Assembly (NCBI RefSeq): GCF_037154015.1
Contig: NZ_JBANRL010000001.1
Span: forward strand, 1,178,001-1,242,000
Source of the DNA: Altererythrobacter aquiaggeris
Lineage (GTDB): Bacteria; Pseudomonadota; Alphaproteobacteria; Sphingomonadales; Sphingomonadaceae
Reading direction: 5' to 3'
Length of the DNA: 64,000 bases
The notes beneath the pieces are model-generated. The model worked only from the letters and a program-made list of their open reading frames with translations. It ran no database searches and was not told the origin of the DNA. The translations under genes and the position numbers were made by a program. Below are positions 17,263-26,098 of this stretch, in pieces. The first letter of the stretch is position 1. Each line of letters begins with the position of its first letter.

Positions 17263-19080
17263 ATGACCGAATTTCAAAATATCCGCAATTTTTCGATTAT
17301 CGCTCATATTGATCACGGCAAATCCACGCTTGCTGACCGGTTGATCCAGCATACTGGCGGCCTAACCGCGCGCGAGATGTCGGAGCAAGTCCTTGATAAC
17401 ATGGATATCGAGAAGGAGCGCGGCATCACCATCAAGGCCCAGACCGTGCGCCTCAATTATACGGCCAGGGACGGCGAGACGTATCAGCTCAACCTGATGG
17501 ATACGCCCGGCCATGTCGATTTCGCTTATGAGGTTTCCCGCTCGCTCGCCGCTTGCGAAGGCGCGCTGCTGGTGGTCGATGCGGCGCAAGGGGTCGAGGC
17601 GCAAACGCTCGCCAATGTGTACCAGTCCATCGAACATGATCACGAAATCGTCCCCGTCATCAATAAAATCGATCTGCCCGCGGCCGAGCCTGAAATGGTC
17701 CGCAAGGAAATCGAGGATATCATCGGGATCGACGCGTCCGAGGCTGTGCTCACCAGCGCCAAATCGGGCATCGGGATCGAAGACGTCCTCGAAGCCGTGG
17801 TCACCAAAATCCCCCCTCCCAAGGGCGACCGCGACGCGCCGCTGAAGGCCATGCTGGTTGACAGTTGGTATGATCCCTACCTCGGCGTGGTCATCCTCGT
17901 CCGCGTGCTCGACGGGGTGATCAGGAAGGGCCAGCAGATCAAATTCATGGCCGGCGGCACCCAGCATCTGATCGACCGGGTGGGCTGTATGCGCCCCAAG
18001 ATCGAACAATTGCCCGAACTCGCGGCGGGCGAAATCGGTTTCATCACCGCGCAGATCAAGGAAGTGGAACAGGCCAAGGTCGGCGACACCATCACTACGG
18101 TAAAGGGCGGCGCGACAGAGGCGCTTCCCGGCTTCAAGGAAGTCCAGCCGGTGGTTTTCTGCGGGCTGTTTCCCGTCGACGCAGCCGATTTCGACAAATT
18201 ACGCGAAAGCATCGGCAAGTTGCGGCTGAATGACGCCAGCTTCAGTTTCGAGACCGAAAGCAGCGCCGCGCTGGGCTTCGGTTTTCGCGCGGGCTTCCTG
18301 GGTCTGCTGCATCTGGAGATTATCCAGGAACGGCTGACGCGCGAATATGATCTCGATCTGATTACCACCGCGCCATCGGTGGTTTACCGGATCCAGCTGA
18401 ACAAAAGCCGGACCGACGATGCGCGCGAGATGATGCTGCACAACCCCGCCGATTATCCCGATCCCAGCCGGATCGACACGATCGAGGAACCGTGGATCAA
18501 GGCGGTGATTTACACCCCCGACGAATATCTCGGCAGCATTCTGAAATTGTGCCAGGATCGCCGCGGCATCCAGAAAGACCTGACTTACGTGGGCGGCCGC
18601 GCGCAAGTGACGTATGAACTGCCGCTCAACGAAGTGGTGTTCGATTTCTACGACCGGCTAAAAAGCATCAGCCGCGGCTATGCCAGCTTCGATTACGAAC
18701 AGATCGGCCTGCGCGAAGGCGATCTGGTGAAAATGGGCATTCTGGTCAACGGCGATCCGGTCGATGCGCTCAGCATGATCGTCCACCGCGATGTGGCCGA
18801 GGCCCGCGGGCGAGGGATGTGCGAACGGCTGAAAGACCTGATCCCGCGGCATCTGTTCAAGGTGCCGATCCAGGCAGCCATCGGCGGCAAGGTGATTGCG
18901 CGCGAAACCATCGCAGCGATGCGAAAAGACGTGACCGCCAAATGCTACGGCGGCGATATTTCGCGCAAGAAAAAGCTGCTCGACAAGCAGAAGAAGGGCA
19001 AGGCCAAGATGCGCGAATATGGCAATGTGTCGATTCCGCAGGAGGCGTTTATCGCTGCGCTGCGGATGGGGGAGGAGTAG
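17263..19080 (+). CDS. lepA: Elongation factor 4 (LepA) GTPase
   Basis: A 605-residue translational GTPase. G1 is [14 protein letters not shown], the switch region carries [13 protein letters not shown]3 is DTPGHVDF, G4 is NKID, and the C-terminal domain unique to LepA ends in a basic [23 protein letters not shown] stretch. LepA acts on stalled or initiating ribosomes. Length and domain order are standard. The protein ends just before the AT-richer accessory cluster that starts near 19.1 kb. Confidence 0.97.
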   Translation: MTEFQNIRNFSIIAHIDHGKSTLADRLIQHTGGLTAREMSEQVLDNMDIEKERGITIKAQTVRLNYTARDGETYQLNLMDTPGHVDFAYEVSRSLAACEGALLVVDAAQGVEAQTLANVYQSIEHDHEIVPVINKIDLPAAEPEMVRKEIEDIIGIDASEAVLTSAKSGIGIEDVLEAVVTKIPPPKGDRDAPLKAMLVDSWYDPYLGVVILVRVLDGVIRKGQQIKFMAGGTQHLIDRVGCMRPKIEQLPELAAGEIGFITAQIKEVEQAKVGDTITTVKGGATEALPGFKEVQPVVFCGLFPVDAADFDKLRESIGKLRLNDASFSFETESSAALGFGFRAGFLGLLHLEIIQERLTREYDLDLITTAPSVVYRIQLNKSRTDDAREMMLHNPADYPDPSRIDTIEEPWIKAVIYTPDEYLGSILKLCQDRRGIQKDLTYVGGRAQVTYELPLNEVVFDFYDRLKSISRGYASFDYEQIGLREGDLVKMGILVNGDPVDALSMIVHRDVAEARGRGMCERLKDLIPRHLFKVPIQAAIGGKVIARETIAAMRKDVTAKCYGGDISRKKKLLDKQKKGKAKMREYGNVSIPQEAFIAALRMGEE

Positions 19081-19195
19081 GGTGTGCAAAAATCACGTCA
19101 GACGAGATAAATTGCAACGCATCCGAAGTGGACCAAAGGTTCCAAACGATGCAATGGGCGTAAATCGAAATTTGATTTGAATGTATTGGACGCCC

Positions 19196-19366
19196 ATGAG
19201 CGACAAAACCAAGAATGTTGATCGGGGAACGCCTTCTGAGCGAGCTTTTGACCGGTCCGAAATCCTCAGACATTTAGAGGTTTGCCTCGCTGACCTCGAC
19301 AAATTAGGGGAGGGTGTCGCGAGCGCACATCTGGCTATGGCTATCGATGTGCTCAAATTGAAATAG
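19196..19366 (+). CDS. Small hypothetical protein
   Basis: A 56-residue open frame (MSDKTKNVDRGTPSERAFD to a lysine-ended C-terminus) with a plausible amphipathic helix SEILRHLEVCLADLDKLG. No domain is recognised and no good Shine-Dalgarno sequence precedes the ATG. It is the only frame worth naming in the 424-bp stretch 19081-19504, which otherwise shows AT-rich sequence and no structure I can name. It may be the first gene of the accessory cluster or non-coding. Confidence 0.4.
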   Translation: MSDKTKNVDRGTPSERAFDRSEILRHLEVCLADLDKLGEGVASAHLAMAIDVLKLK

Positions 19367-19504
19367 GTCAAACATCCGGAACTGGCTTCGTTAACCTTAG
19401 TTAATGTAATGACAGTGACTTAAATTTTGCGCCTAATGGTAAATCCGTGGCGTTTATGATGTTATTTTCATGGTCGAGCGGTTCTAAAGCGGGGAGGGGC
19501 AAGA

Positions 19505-20011
19505 ATGATGAATAATCAGGCACCAACTTTCTTGATTTTGACAGATAAGCAGCGAGAGATTTTACCCTATCTGGCGGATAATCACACCAGCAAAGAAATC
19601 GCGCGCGTAATCGGGATATCCGAGTCGGCGGTGGTCCAGCGGGTGGAAGGAATACGCCGCCGCTTTCATGGCGCATCGCGCACTGAAATTGGACGCAGAT
19701 ATCGCGATTGGGCCGGATCTTATGAGACCTGTAATCGCCTTACAGGTAAGCCAATTCAGGTTCGCAAACATCACGACATCAACCAATTGGGTTTTCAAGA
19801 CGACCAGTCTGGGACGATTGATCTGGCAGATTCTGCAACCTTTTCGGTTCAGACGCCATGGCAAAGATTACCAGAGGTTGTCCCGAAGGCGCTCGACGGT
19901 GAGAATGCCGGATTGAATCGTTGGATAGCAGTTCTCAAGATTGCAATCGGCCTGGTAATTTTGCCCCTTGTGGGGCTCGCAATTGCGCAGGCCCTGTCCA
20001 ACGTGATTTAA
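19505..20011 (+). CDS. LuxR-type HTH protein with C-terminal membrane anchor
   Basis: A 168-residue protein. Residues ~10-65 form a LuxR/GerE-like helix-turn-helix (LTDKQREIL, SKEIARVIGISESAVVQRVEGIRRRF). A linker of about 75 residues follows, and one hydrophobic segment at ~143-164 ends four residues before the C-terminus, giving a tail-anchored, one-component regulator with the DNA-binding domain in the cytoplasm. No receiver domain is present. GGAGGGG precedes the ATGATG start. It leads the same-strand cluster running to 22.1 kb, which is visibly AT-richer than its neighbours. Membrane anchoring suggests it responds to an envelope signal; that is inference. Confidence 0.75.
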   Translation: MMNNQAPTFLILTDKQREILPYLADNHTSKEIARVIGISESAVVQRVEGIRRRFHGASRTEIGRRYRDWAGSYETCNRLTGKPIQVRKHHDINQLGFQDDQSGTIDLADSATFSVQTPWQRLPEVVPKALDGENAGLNRWIAVLKIAIGLVILPLVGLAIAQALSNVI

Positions 20012-20084
20012 TTCGGCGCTCCTGGTCCTTCTCCGTAAAACTTTTTGGCATCATACGCGAGAATGATGCTTGGAGACCTTAGTG

Positions 20085-20420
20085 ATGACAATGACTATCC
20101 CGATTGCAACCCAGCGCATTCAACGCGAACTTCCAGAAGCAGAGCGGGTAATCAGCGAAGCATTATTGGCCAGTACTCGCCTAATGGCGACTATGTTGCT
20201 GGCAAGACAAGAAACCGGTGTGGATGCCCATCTTGGTCAAGCCGCTCTGCTGCGGCTAATCGAATCGCAGAAGGCATTAGTTACGGCGGGTAGTGATATG
20301 TTTCGTGTCCACAAAGAGCTTCTCAAGGTCGGCTTTGAAGTAAAGGCCGTGCCAGACGAAGATTACTGCCCCCCATCGGGCGAGCATCTCGATACTGTCT
20401 TGCCAACCATTGCTGCCTGA
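20085..20420 (+). CDS. Small predicted helical protein of unknown function
   Basis: A 111-residue protein with two likely long helices (AERVISEALLASTRLMATMLLARQETG and QAALLRLIESQKALVTAGSDMFRVHKELLKVG) and a short disordered tail. No signal peptide or membrane segment. The ATG at 20085 has GGAGAC 7 bases upstream, which decides it over the TTG at 20070. It sits 73 bp after the HTH gene in the same orientation. I do not recognise the family. Confidence 0.65.
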   Translation: MTMTIPIATQRIQRELPEAERVISEALLASTRLMATMLLARQETGVDAHLGQAALLRLIESQKALVTAGSDMFRVHKELLKVGFEVKAVPDEDYCPPSGEHLDTVLPTIAA

Positions 20421-20472
20421 TAAGCGCGAGTTATAGGTTTGCCTCGGGCTATGGCATCAGTAGCTTCAAATT

Positions 20473-20952
20473 ATGTTAGAAACTGAAGTCTTAACCCGAG
20501 CAGACCTACAACATATTTTCACGGTGCTGTTGGCCCTCTGGGCATGGAAACTAGGCGACAAACCAGAGCAAGCTATCGGAGCGATACTCGTAGCCACCAT
20601 TGTCGCAGATTATTCTTACCATGCCCTGATCGAAGGACGAGGCAACTATGTGTCGGCCGATATGGGACACTTTGCCATTGATTTATTTACCTTTGTCGCC
20701 GTTGCGCCAGTGGCACACTATGCCAATAGGATTTACCCGTTATGGATCGCAGCAGCACAGCTGATCGCAATTTCAATGCATCTTGCGCGAGAATTGAACG
20801 CTATGGTGGACCCACTAGCTTATGCAGTGTTGATCAGAATTCCATTTTATCTCGCTATTGGGGCTTTTTTGGTAGGTTTGTTCAACCACACGCGTCGAAC
20901 TCGCAAGTGGGGAACGTATCCGGCTTGGCGGAGCTCCTCACCCCGTTCCTAG
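20473..20952 (+). CDS. Polytopic membrane protein of unknown function
   Basis: A 159-residue hydrophobic protein with four or five candidate membrane segments (~12-27, 33-50, 65-85, 88-105, 113-137) and a basic C-terminus HTRRTRKWG. No family recognised. It follows the small helical gene by 52 bp, and its last ~46 bases overlap the likely start of the JAB-domain gene in another frame. Its own final residues look non-conserved, so the true C-terminus could lie earlier or the two frames could be joined. No strong ribosome-binding site is seen. Confidence 0.65.
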   Translation: MLETEVLTRADLQHIFTVLLALWAWKLGDKPEQAIGAILVATIVADYSYHALIEGRGNYVSADMGHFAIDLFTFVAVAPVAHYANRIYPLWIAAAQLIAISMHLARELNAMVDPLAYAVLIRIPFYLAIGAFLVGLFNHTRRTRKWGTYPAWRSSSPRS

Positions 20953-21509
20953 GTGTTGATGCCGAAAGATATTCGATAGCGCTCATCAGTCACTTCGGGT
21001 CGGTTGGCCGTGTTGTCGCTGCGTCCGAAGATCAAATCACCAAGGCGACAGGTCAACGAAGGATTGCTGAGATCATAGTTGGCGCACGAAAGTTGCATCT
21101 GGCCGGGCTATGCGAAGTTCTCGATGGTAAAGTCATCCATGCGGGCGATCCTGACTTGATGCAATTCCTGGCGTCCAAGCTTTGCAGCAAAACCCAAGAG
21201 ATTGTTTTCGCAGTATATCTGGATGGCCGAGGAGTCTTTATCAGAGGCGAGGAAGTTGCCTTCGGTGTTCAAGGCAAAGTCTCGATACATATTCGCTCGC
21301 TCGTAGGTAGGGCGATTGAACTTGGCGCAGCGCAATTGATCTTGGCGCACAATCATCCGTCAGGCGATTCAACGCCGAGCGGGCAAGATTTGGCGGCAAC
21401 CACCACCTTAGTCGAAGTTGCGAAATCACTTGAAATTTCGATAGTCGATCATTGCATCGTAGCTGGAAGAAACATTTTCAGTATGCGCCATGCGGGTATG
21501 CTGGGATGA
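20907..21509 (+). CDS. RadC-like JAB/MPN-domain protein
   Basis: About 200 residues from a GTG at 20907. The first ~65 residues resemble the helix-hairpin-helix region of RadC (ALISHFGSVGRVVAAS). The JAB/MPN domain follows: a QEIVFAVYLD strand with the glutamate, then the metal motif H148-N-H150-P-S-G and P-S-x-x-D161, all ligands present. RadC-family proteins are widespread on mobile elements and islands; their biochemical role is unsettled. The start is uncertain (GTG 20907 or TTG 20925) and lies inside the upstream membrane-protein gene. The end overlaps the next gene by four bases (ATGA). Confidence 0.8.
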   Translation: MGNVSGLAELLTPFLGVDAERYSIALISHFGSVGRVVAASEDQITKATGQRRIAEIIVGARKLHLAGLCEVLDGKVIHAGDPDLMQFLASKLCSKTQEIVFAVYLDGRGVFIRGEEVAFGVQGKVSIHIRSLVGRAIELGAAQLILAHNHPSGDSTPSGQDLAATTTLVEVAKSLEISIVDHCIVAGRNIFSMRHAGMLG

Positions 21510-22072
21510 ACAAAGCATCTCAACACCGTATGGCCCGTCACCTTCGCGAAAATGCGTTGCAGCAGTTGAACCTTGCCAAGGAATTAGACGGCCAAGAATG
21601 CGATAATGACGAATATTTGATCACAAGGCGGGAAATATATCCGCGAAACGTTCACGCTCAAATAGACTATGATCTGGGATTAGTTGCCGAAAATTTATAT
21701 CGCGAGCGGCGGCACCGCGACCAGTATTTCGAGAGTAGCCTATTTGGCGAACCAGCTTGGGATATACTTCTGGACCTGTTTCTGCATCGAGCGAAGGGGG
21801 TGCAAATAACAGTCACAAGTGCATGTCTCGCATCCTCTGTTCCTGCCACAACTGCGCTCCGCTGGATTAACGTGCTGATTGACCAAGGCTTAGTTGCCAA
21901 GATGGCTTCGAAAACAGACGCACGGGTCCAATTTTTGTATCTTTCACCAAAAGGCATTTTGGCGATACGCAACTATCTGCTCGACAGCAGGGGCCAGCTG
22001 GGCCGATCAGCTAATGTAAAGCTGAACACGTCAGGAAGTTTTGAGGTAAATGATCATGGCAAAAGATCATGA
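21506..22072 (+). CDS. Winged-helix (MarR-like) DNA-binding protein
   Basis: A 188-residue protein whose second half reads as a winged helix: FGEPAWDILLDLFLHRAKG, then VTSACLASSVPATTALRWINVLIDQGLVAKM and a wing with DARVQFLYLSPKG. The N-terminal ~70 residues are polar and likely helical. I choose the ATG at 21506, which overlaps the JAB gene stop as ATGA. It is the last gene of the cluster, whose first gene also encodes a DNA-binding protein, so the cluster carries regulators at both ends. It may be an autoregulator; target unknown. Confidence 0.75.
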   Translation: MNKASQHRMARHLRENALQQLNLAKELDGQECDNDEYLITRREIYPRNVHAQIDYDLGLVAENLYRERRHRDQYFESSLFGEPAWDILLDLFLHRAKGVQITVTSACLASSVPATTALRWINVLIDQGLVAKMASKTDARVQFLYLSPKGILAIRNYLLDSRGQLGRSANVKLNTSGSFEVNDHGKRS

Positions 22073-22345
22073 AGGAGTATGGCATTGAGTTTTGCCTGAT
22101 AGCGGCAATATGGGTTGCGTTGGCGGCCAACGGTTTGCGCCTGATGCTTGCCGTATTTTAGCAGGCTTCACTGATAAACGTGATTCCCACTCCCGCACCA
22201 TCCGCTCCCGCTCGTATTGGGTATCGCTGCACTCCGGCCCGCGTGGCACGCCTTTGGGATGCAGCGGCGAGTAGGTCTTGCCGTATGGGTAGGTGAGGGC
22301 TGGGTCGCCCGCTTTCAGGAAGTTTTTGTGAATGGTGACGCTCAT
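22067..22345 (-). CDS. Small hypothetical protein (possibly mobile-element associated)
   Basis: A 92-residue frame from ATG 22345 with a polar, proline-rich sequence (YPYGKTYSPLHPKGVPRG, then DTQYERERMVREWESRL). The opening 60 residues look protein-like; the tail does not. It overlaps the end of the winged-helix gene by 6 bp in convergent orientation and sits beside the structured repeat element and the terminase-like gene. No domain recognised. Confidence 0.4.
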   Translation of the reverse strand: MSVTIHKNFLKAGDPALTYPYGKTYSPLHPKGVPRGPECSDTQYERERMVREWESRLSVKPAKIRQASGANRWPPTQPILPLSGKTQCHTPS

Positions 22346-22408
22346 GGGCGGGGTCCTGTTTGTCAGGTTAGTGATTGAGAGCGCGCGTGACGTGAGGCGG
22401 GTGTTGAG

Positions 22409-22700
22409 GTTTTTGTTTGGCCCCTCAAGCGGCGGGCGGGATGCGTCCGAATCCCTTGCCTTACCTTGCATAAGCTCGGGCGGGCGGTCGCCCTTGCGGT
22501 CCGCCGGGCGCTGACCGGGCCATTCCAAGCCAGCCATCTCTTTCCCGTTTTTGGTCACGGAAGTCAGCCTGCGACCGCAGGCCGCCGCTTATGCGGCGAA
22601 GCCAAGCAGGCCGGATGGCCTGCGCCCGGCGTCCGAGGCGCTCCGAAGGAGCCAAACAAACAACACCCGCGCGGCGCTTGAGGGGGCCCAACAAAAAAAC
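22409..22700. repeat. Hairpin-rich element bounded by imperfect inverted repeats
   Basis: Left arm 22409-22440 and right arm 22666-22700 are imperfect inverted copies (common core CCCCTCAAGCG flanked by T/A-rich ends, TTTTTGTTTGG on the left and CCCAACAAAAAAAC on the right). Inside lie three successive perfect hairpins: CCTGCG-AC-CGCAGG (22568-22581), CGCCGC-TTAT-GCGGCG (22583-22598) and CAGGCC-GGAT-GGCCTG (22607-22622). A fourth, near-perfect one is GGCGCTCC/GGAGCC (22637-22652), followed by a further AAACAAAC copy of the arm end. Together with the rest of 22346-22720 it has no credible gene. It could be a non-autonomous repeat or a structured RNA. Confidence 0.6.
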
Positions 22701-22720
22701 CGAGCCATTCCACGCCGCCT

Positions 22721-23410
22721 TCATTCTTCCGGCGCCTCCCTCCCATCCGGCGCTTCCAGAGCCAGAGGTTCCGGCGCGCGGCCTTCATCCAGCGCCTCCA
22801 GCCGCTTATATTCCTCATAGGCGGCGCGGGTGGGGGCGCTCAGATTGTCCAGATGTGCCTCCCATTCCTCCTTCATCTTGCCGATTACATCATCGATACT
22901 GTCGAGCACATCCTGCTCGTTGCCGAACTCCTCCGCCTGCCATTCGGCGCGCCATTCCTTTTTAAGTCTGGTGAGCATCTGTTTATCGACCGCATTAAGC
23001 GCCTTGGCCCCGTCGGCGGCAAAGCGTTTGGGCGCGCGGTTTCTCAGCATGAACATCAGCAGGCGGTCATTATACACCCGCCGCGTGCCGATGATCTTGC
23101 CGTAAGCATAAACCGGCACCTCCACCCCGTTCAGCGCGCGGTCCATCGCGACATCCTCGATCCGCTGGATGCCGATATCGAGCGCGGCCTGCCACGCCTT
23201 GCGGAAACTCTCCGCCCCGGGATGGCGGCGCAGCAGATACACGCCGTGATTGGCGCGGCCCACGCGGCGGCAGGCGGCCTGCACGCTTCCGGTATCGGCC
23301 AGCGCCTCGATAAAGGCGCGCTGGACCTCGGGCTTCCAGCCGTTGGAGCGATCGACCTTGCGCGGGACGGGGGTAAATGCGGGCAGGGTGGTGGCGGGGG
23401 CTAGGGACAT
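22721..23410 (-). CDS. Phage terminase small-subunit-like / HTH protein
   Basis: A 229-residue protein. Residues ~20-60 (GWKPEVQRAFIEALADTGSVQAACRRVG) form a helix-turn-helix typical of terminase small subunits, followed by RRHPGAESFRKAWQAALDIG and a DRLLMFMLRNRAPKRF helix; the last ~80 residues are acidic and likely coiled. In phages such proteins recognise packaging sites, but no terminase large subunit, portal or capsid gene is present, so this is a solitary copy. I have a general impression that related copies are frequent in sphingomonad chromosomes. A role in packaging is therefore doubtful. Confidence 0.6.
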   Translation of the reverse strand: MSLAPATTLPAFTPVPRKVDRSNGWKPEVQRAFIEALADTGSVQAACRRVGRANHGVYLLRRHPGAESFRKAWQAALDIGIQRIEDVAMDRALNGVEVPVYAYGKIIGTRRVYNDRLLMFMLRNRAPKRFAADGAKALNAVDKQMLTRLKKEWRAEWQAEEFGNEQDVLDSIDDVIGKMKEEWEAHLDNLSAPTRAAYEEYKRLEALDEGRAPEPLALEAPDGREAPEE

Positions 23411-23539
23411 GGCGCGGGGCTCTCTGGCTTGGGCGGACTGGGGGGCCGTGGCAGGGGGAGCGCGTCATGCACAAAATTATTGGTGTAGGAAAATGAACTT
23501 CACTTGGCGTTCAGCAGAGGGCTGGCTATAGCGGCGGGC

Positions 23540-24334
23540 ATGAACGCTGCCCGCTCCACAAAACTCGCCCTTCTTGCCGCTTCGCTCGGCGCCATGATGC
23601 TGACCACCGGCTGTGCCGGCAGCGGCGCGAAGAAGGACACCGCCTATGTCGCGCGGGATGTGGAAACGCTGTATGGCGAGGCCAAGGCGCGGCTCGACCG
23701 CGGCGACACGAAAACCGCTGCCGGCCTGTTCGACGAGGTGGAGCGCCAGCACCCCTATTCGCCGTGGGCCCGCCGCGCCCAGCTGATGAGCGCATTCAGC
23801 TATTACGTGGCGCGTGATTACAACCAGTCGATCCAGTCGGCCCAGCGGTTCCTGTCGATCCACCCGGGTAACAAGGATGCGCCTTACGCCTATTATCTGA
23901 TCGCGCTGAGTTATTACGAGCAGATCAGCGATGTCGAACGTGACCAGGGCATTACCCAGCAGGCGCTGACCGCGCTCAACGAAATCAATCGCCGTTACCC
24001 CACCACGCAATATGCCGCCGATGCGCGGCTCAAGATCGATCTGGTGAACGACCACCTGGCGGGCAAGGAAATGCAGATCGGCCGCTTTTACGAACGCAGC
24101 GGCAATTGGGTGGCCGCGCAGATCCGGTTCCAGAATGTCGTCGGTTTGTATGATACCACCAGCCACGCACCCGAGGCGCTTTACCGGCTCACCGAAACCA
24201 GCCTCGCGCTGGGTATTCCGGCAGAAGCGAAGAAATATGCCGCGGTTCTGGGGGCAAACTATCCCGGCAGCGAGTGGTACGAGAAGGCTTACGAGCTGAT
24301 TGGTGACAAGGCTCCATCCCAGCTCGGCGGTTAA
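23540..24334 (+). CDS. bamD: Outer membrane protein assembly lipoprotein BamD
   Basis: A 264-residue lipoprotein of the BAM complex. A signal peptide ends in the lipobox LTTGC, with the acylated Cys25. TPR-like repeats follow (YGEAKARLDRGDTKTAAGLFDEVERQHPYSPWARRAQLM and others) and the DVERDQGITQQAL segment typical of BamD. It bridges BamA and other Bam lipoproteins at the inner face of the outer membrane. The ATG at 23540 gives a proper signal peptide. recN follows 91 bp downstream, an arrangement common in alphaproteobacteria. Confidence 0.95.
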   Translation: MNAARSTKLALLAASLGAMMLTTGCAGSGAKKDTAYVARDVETLYGEAKARLDRGDTKTAAGLFDEVERQHPYSPWARRAQLMSAFSYYVARDYNQSIQSAQRFLSIHPGNKDAPYAYYLIALSYYEQISDVERDQGITQQALTALNEINRRYPTTQYAADARLKIDLVNDHLAGKEMQIGRFYERSGNWVAAQIRFQNVVGLYDTTSHAPEALYRLTETSLALGIPAEAKKYAAVLGANYPGSEWYEKAYELIGDKAPSQLGG

Positions 24335-24425
24335 TCCGCCGCGACTGGCGCGTTCGATCACGCCTGTCCAAAACCAGAACGCCGGACGTGACGCGCGCGC
24401 GACGCTGCGCTAGACGGGGCGTGCA

Positions 24426-26090
24426 ATGCTGACCCGGCTGTCCATCCGCAACATCGTGCTGATCGAGGCGCTCGATCTCGACTTTTCGGGCGGATTGGGC
24501 GTGCTGACCGGCGAGACCGGAGCAGGCAAGTCGATCCTGCTCGATGCACTCGGCCTGGTGCTGGGAAACCGCGCAGAGACAGCTCTGGTTCGCGCGGAAG
24601 CCGATCAGGCCAGCGTCACCGCGACATTTGAATTTGGCACCATCCCGCGGCTTATCCGGCAGGCGCTGGATGAAGCCGATATCGAGGTCGAATCGGGCGA
24701 ACCGCTGATCCTGCGCCGCCGCGTCAAGGCGGATGGCGGATCAAAGGCGTTCGTCAACGATCAGCCCGTCAGCGCCGCGTTGCTGCGTTCGCTCGCTCCC
24801 GCTCTGGTGGAATTGCACGGCCAGCACGATGATCGCGGGCTGGTCAACCCCAAGGGTCACCGTTTGCTGCTCGATCGCTATGCCGGTGCCGATCTGGAAA
24901 AGGTCGAGACCGCGTGGACCGCCTGGCGCTCGGCCCAGGATGCATTGGCGGCCGCACGCGCAGATATAGCACAAGCGAAAGATGATCAGGATTTGCTGAT
25001 CGCGCATCTGGCCGAATTGACCACGCTCGCACCCGAACAGGGCGAGGAGGGGGTGCTCGCCCTGTCGCGCGCCGCAATGCAAAAGGGCGAGAAACTGTCA
25101 GCTGATCTGGAGGAACTGCGCCATTTCTGGGACGGGTCCGATTCCGCTACCGCGCAGCTGCGTTCTGCGGCCCGCCGGCTTGACCGGATCGCGGGCGAAC
25201 ATCCGCTGCTCAAGGAAGCACTCGACGCGCTGGACCGCGCGGTGATCGAAGCGGGCGAGGCGGAAGACAAGCTGGCCGCAGCGGGCGAAGCCATGCTGCA
25301 CCATCCGCAAGAACTCGACCGGATGGAAACGCGCTTGTTCGAATTGCGCGCCTTGGCCCGCAAACACCGCTGCGAAGCGGACGAACTGCCCGCCAGAATG
25401 CGCGAAATGCGCGCTGCCCTCGACGCAATCGAGGGCGGCGAGGCCAATATCGGCAAACTGGAAAAGACCGCCGAGACCACGCATCAGATTTACCGCGCGC
25501 AGGCTAAGGCTTTGCATGCCGATCGGATCGCGGCAGCGATGAGGCTGGACGAGGCGGTCGCCGCCGAACTCGCCCCGCTGAAACTGGATGCGGCGCGGTT
25601 CAAAACCGCCGTGGCCGATCTGCCCGAAGACCGCTGGGGCCCGCATGGGATGGACAACGTCGAATATCTTATTTCCACCAATCCCGGTGCAGACTTTGCA
25701 CCGCTGGGCAAGATTGCCAGCGGCGGCGAGTTGTCGCGCTTCATTCTCGCGCTGAAGGTCGCCTTGGCCGAACAAGGCGGGGCGGCCACGGTGATATTCG
25801 ACGAAATCGACCGAGGGGTAGGCGGTGCGGTTGCCAGCGCGATCGGCGAACGCCTCGCAAGGCTGGCAAATGGCGGACAGCTGCTTGCCGTAACGCACAG
25901 CCCGCAGGTCGCCGCACGCGGACAGGTGCATTACATGATTGCGAAATCGTCCGAGGGGACGGTTACGAAAACCTCGGTTGCGTTGCTCGATGAAGCGGGA
26001 CGGCAGGAAGAGATTGCGCGGATGCTGTCAGGCGCGGAGATTACGAGCGAGGCCAGGGCGCAGGCGGATCGTTTGCTGGAGGGTGTGTGA
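24426..26090 (+). CDS. recN: DNA repair protein RecN
   Basis: A 554-residue SMC-like ATPase for double-strand-break repair. Walker A is GETGAGKS (29-36), the middle is two long coiled-coil arms (~150-360), and the C-terminal head carries the signature ASGGELSRF, Walker B VIFDEIDRGVGG and the H-loop AVTHSPQVAA. Length is normal. No LexA-type GTTC-N7-GTTC box is clear in the 91-bp spacer. Its TGA overlaps a GTG that opens the frame reading through the palindromic element downstream. Confidence 0.97.
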   Translation: MLTRLSIRNIVLIEALDLDFSGGLGVLTGETGAGKSILLDALGLVLGNRAETALVRAEADQASVTATFEFGTIPRLIRQALDEADIEVESGEPLILRRRVKADGGSKAFVNDQPVSAALLRSLAPALVELHGQHDDRGLVNPKGHRLLLDRYAGADLEKVETAWTAWRSAQDALAAARADIAQAKDDQDLLIAHLAELTTLAPEQGEEGVLALSRAAMQKGEKLSADLEELRHFWDGSDSATAQLRSAARRLDRIAGEHPLLKEALDALDRAVIEAGEAEDKLAAAGEAMLHHPQELDRMETRLFELRALARKHRCEADELPARMREMRAALDAIEGGEANIGKLEKTAETTHQIYRAQAKALHADRIAAAMRLDEAVAAELAPLKLDAARFKTAVADLPEDRWGPHGMDNVEYLISTNPGADFAPLGKIASGGELSRFILALKVALAEQGGAATVIFDEIDRGVGGAVASAIGERLARLANGGQLLAVTHSPQVAARGQVHYMIAKSSEGTVTKTSVALLDEAGRQEEIARMLSGAEITSEARAQADRLLEGV

Positions 26091-26098
26091 AGGTAAGT

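Noticed and set aside
22637-22660. Rho-independent terminator GGCGCTCC/GGAGCC
   Set aside because: The stem is followed by A-rich sequence on the plus strand, and on the minus strand the T-rich stretch comes before it, so it has terminator polarity on neither strand.
22461-22724. Minus-strand open frame of 87 codons within the hairpin element
   Set aside because: The protein is low-complexity Arg/Gly/Pro sequence produced by the hairpins and arms; no start signal and no family.
19081-23410. A prophage or integrative element with full gene set
   Set aside because: No integrase, tRNA attachment site, capsid, portal or conjugation gene is visible; only a terminase-like gene and a RadC-like gene, both of which occur alone.
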